A model generated the notes under the pieces. The model was not told the DNA's origin. It searched no databases and saw only the letters and a program-made list of their open reading frames with translations. A stretch of 64,000 bases of DNA from Calendula officinalis (taxonomy: Eukaryota > Streptophyta > Magnoliopsida > Asterales > Asteraceae). The number at the start of each line of letters is the position of its first letter. The stretch's first letter is position 1. Made by a program: the position numbers and the translations under genes. Positions 60,915-64,000 of the stretch are shown here, in pieces. The stretch is taken from positions 60,397,845 through 60,461,844 of the forward strand of contig OY970823.1 of assembly GCA_963853835.1 (NCBI GenBank), given 5' to 3'.

Positions 60915-63900
60915 ATGTCTGCTTCAGGAATGGATTATGGCCGAGAAAGTGGTGGTGCCGGAACAATTTTAACTCCGGCAAGGTTTGTGTGGCCTTATGG
61001 TGGAAGAAGTGTATACTTAAGTGGTTCTTTTACAGGGTAAGATTACAAAAATTTTCAATAATTTTATATGTTTTTTAAGGTTGCACACCAAGTGTTCGTG
61101 ATAATGCCTAAATGAATTTGCATTTTGTGAAGGTGGTCTGAACATTGGCCTATGACACCAGTTGAGGGATGCCCTACTGTATTCCAGACAATATGCAGCT
61201 TACCACCTGGTTACCACCAGGTTATTTACTTACTTATTACACTAGTTTAGTTTATATCATAAGATAATCTTGTTTATTTTCAAGATCACATTTTTTAAAG
61301 AATGTAAATACATTTATTCACATTTTTTAAATTTATTTTGCAGTATAAATTTATTGTTGATGGTGAATGGAGACACGATGAACACCAACCGTTTGTAACT
61401 GGTAATTATGGTACAGTAAACACGGTTCTCTTAACCAGAGAACCAGACTACAATCCTGCAGTCTTGAGTCCACATATGACTTCTGGTTCAAGTATGGATG
61501 TAGACAATGACGTCTTTCAGCGAGTGGTAATTGAATTAAATTTTTCTAAGTAATGGCTTAAATCTTTCATCATTTTATTTGTTAAATTGCATAACTTTTT
61601 GATTGTAGGTTAGGGTTACAGACAATACATCACATGAACCGTTGCAAAGGATATCAGAAGCTGACCTGGAAGTATCTCGTCACAGGATTTCTGTATTTCT
61701 GTCTACACATATGGCTTATGAGTTGCTTCCTGAATCTGGCAAGGTTTGATATGATTTTTTTTTTAATTTTAATAAATGTATATCTGACACTTTAAATGGT
61801 TTTATATTAATTTTCACATTTTTAGTTCTAATTTGTTTTGTTTTTCTTCAGGTTATTGCTTTAGATGTCGATTTACCTGTAAAACAAGCGTTTCATATCC
61901 TTTATGAGCAGGTATTTCCACCTTATATTTTAAATAGACTATGATGCGTGTCTTTACTGTTTAGATAATCTCTTTATCTGGTGTACATTATGGTAAATGG
62001 TAATTATTCAACCAAATGGCTAAATTACTAGCTAACCAAAACGGTCAAATAAAAAAATAGCTAAAAATGAAACGGGCCAAATTGGTCTAGTCTTCTACTG
62101 GTACATGGACAACCGTGTGGACCGATGGACTTACGAGCCTTGATGGGTCAAAAGTTGCCATGTATTGTTAATGCACAAGACCTCCTAAATTGTTCTGTTC
62201 ATAAAGTTCGATTTTTATCTAGAAAAATATAATTTTTCTTAACATATTAGATACACTAATTGTTTATAAAGAACTTAAAAATTCCGGGCAAAGAGTTTTT
62301 CACGTCAACCCCATCTGACCTGACCCATTTTGACACGTTTGATTAACAAGTTCATATTATCCATATCATAACTGAGATCATGACTTAAATACACATCTGA
62401 TGTTATATTTTGTAGATTTTTTCTAATATTATTTTTTATATGTATAATGTATATTAATTTGAGCAATTTGCAGGGAATTTCAACAGCTCCTCTTTGGGAC
62501 TTCAGCAAGGGTCAGTTTGTTGGTGTTTTAAGTGCATTGGATTTTATTTTAATTATGCGTGAGGTAACTAACTATTATTGAGTTTTTCAAATCTTTCTAA
62601 TAAAGAATATACATTTAGTGGGTAACTAACTAACTGGTGAAAAGTGAGTTAATAATGCATGATTAAAAGCTACATTATTTATGGTATTCTTGGTGATTTA
62701 ATTATTTTTCAGCTTGGTAATCACGGGTCAAATCTGACAGAAGAAGAACTGGAAACCCATACTATATCTGCATGGAAAGAAGCAAAACTATATCTAATCA
62801 AACAAACTATTGAGCATGGTAAATTATTTCCTAAAAGACTAGTGCAGGTAAGTTTAATTATTTAATATTTTTTTAGAATTTTAATTTTTGATTTTGTAAT
62901 ATAATAAATATATTATTCTTAATTGTTCAGGCTGGCCCAGATGAGAATTTAAAAGATATAACTTTAAAAATACTGCAAAATCGAGTAGCTACAGTTCCAA
63001 TCACTCATTCAACCTCAGATGATGGTTCTTATCCACAACTGTTATATCTTGCTTCACTTTCTGAAGTACTAAAACGTAAGTTCTTATTAATTTTTAGCAA
63101 TTTAATTTCTTTAAATTTTTACTAACTAATTTTGTTAAAATTCAGTTGTTTGCAGATACTTTAGACATTCTGCAAGTTCATTGCCTATATTGCAACTGCC
63201 AATTTGTTCACTTCCTTTGGGTACATGGGTTCCGAAAATTGGTGAATCGAACAGACAACCATTGGCTATTTTGAGACCAAATTCTTCTCTTAGTGCAGCC
63301 CTAAATTTGTTTGTGCAAGGTATATTTAATTTATTATATTTAATATAATAAAATCAATAACATAGATAAATATATAAAGATTAAAAGTTTAATGCTGACT
63401 ACAATTAATGGCTTGTAATATTGTTATATACGATATATACAATCTTAAGTTTGTCATCCAGAATAAGTAGGAAAAAGGTAGTTAATTGTTTGTTGGACGG
63501 TTGGTTTGATAGGTTTAAGTTGTAAAGTAACGTTTTAAATGCATCATATCGCTTTTATTTATTTTATTTAATGGTATTAAAATTAACAAATAACGGAATG
63601 TATTTGTTGTTGCAACTATTTTCAGCTGAAGTTAGTTCAATTCCGATTGTTGATGATAATGACTCATTGTTGGATGTATATTCTCGAAGGTACATGTAAA
63701 TCTATATTTTTAAATGTTTAAATTTTAATTAATTCGGGTATTGTGTTTGATGTTGTTGTTAATTTGTTATCACATTGTATTTTTAAATTTTAATTAATTC
63801 GGGTATTGTGTTTAATGTTGTTGTTAATTTGTTATCACATTGGTTTACATTTTGACAGTGATATTACTGCTTTAGCAAAAGACAAAATCTATACACACAT

Positions 63901-63928
63901 TAACCTTGAAGAAATGACTATCCACCAG
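60915..63928 (+). CDS. SNF4: SNF4 / SnRK1 beta-gamma subunit (partial, runs past the window end)
   Basis: Plant-type regulatory subunit of the SnRK1 energy-sensing kinase: an N-terminal glycogen-binding domain fused to CBS repeats. Eleven exons in the window: 60915-61036, 61133-61220, 61344-61526, 61609-61743, 61852-61911, 62474-62563, 62713-62847, 62931-63075, 63146-63319, 63626-63689, 63859-63928; 422 codons, all phases matching; the final part lies beyond 64000 (Arabidopsis SNF4 is about 487 aa). Residues ~17-100 are the AMPK1-CBM (ARFVWPYGGRSVYLSGSFTG, then YKFIVDGEWRHDEHQPFV). CBS repeats follow from ~150 (VIALDVDLPVKQAFHILYE, QGISTAPLWD, VSSIPIVDDNDSLLDVYS). Exon 11 ends CAG followed by GCAAGT, a GC-AG type donor. 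A possible 5'UTR exon/intron precedes the ATG (60540-60914). Confidence 0.93.
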
Positions 63929-64000
63929 GCAAGTACCATTTTATCAGTCAACTATATAAAAAATATATCATTATAAAAATAACATAAATTTTGACCTATT

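Overview
The window is nuclear DNA of a flowering plant: intron-rich genes with GT..AG introns, AT-rich spacers, and many plant transposon families (Helitrons, MULEs, hAT, PIF/Harbinger and Stowaway MITEs, tRNA-derived SINEs, solo LTRs). A eudicot, possibly Asteraceae, is my guess from the style of the repeats; nothing seen proves it.

Layout. 0.7-2.6 kb: a Helitron next to a MULE-type element. 3.2-8.2 kb, plus strand: a complex I subunit (NDUFA8-like) and a mitochondrial 3-hydroxyisobutyryl-CoA hydrolase-like gene. 9.2-15.6 kb, minus strand: a complete 12-exon Mediator subunit gene, MED15A, with an N-terminal KIX domain and long glutamine-rich regions. 17.2-27.8 kb: a MULE, then four further copies of the 5' end of MED15 (leader plus the three KIX exons), all on the minus strand. 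32 kb, minus: a small MGTEVL/LPLPSF-motif protein. 33-34.8 kb, minus: a prolyl 4-hydroxylase with a C-terminal ShK domain. 36-52 kb: transposon-dominated (nested solo LTRs, SINEs, a 415-bp tandem array, several hAT and Harbinger elements, a second Helitron copy). 53.4-57.2 kb, plus: a complete 14-exon vacuolar Na+/H+ exchanger (NHX). 60.9 kb to the end, plus: an SNF4/AKIN-beta-gamma gene with an N-terminal glycogen-binding domain, cut by the window edge.

Most interesting locus. Downstream of a copied MED15 leader at about 27.2 kb, three successive copies of the KIX exon trio (copies D, C and B) are arranged so that all nine exons have matching splice phases and no in-frame stop until the last exon. 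The model gives a protein of about 310 residues (337 with an alternative first exon) with three KIX repeats and none of the MED15 glutamine-rich or C-terminal parts. A fourth copy (A, 20.5-21.2 kb) has an in-frame TAG and looks dead. Copy B is a mosaic, with exon 1 like C and exons 2-3 like A. Expression and splicing cannot be judged from sequence.

The genes are not an operon and share no pathway. The MED15 copies are the only functional cluster: if expressed, the tri-KIX product could compete with MED15 for activation domains (inference). All gene models were built by hand from ORFs, splice consensus and phase; UTR limits were not determined.
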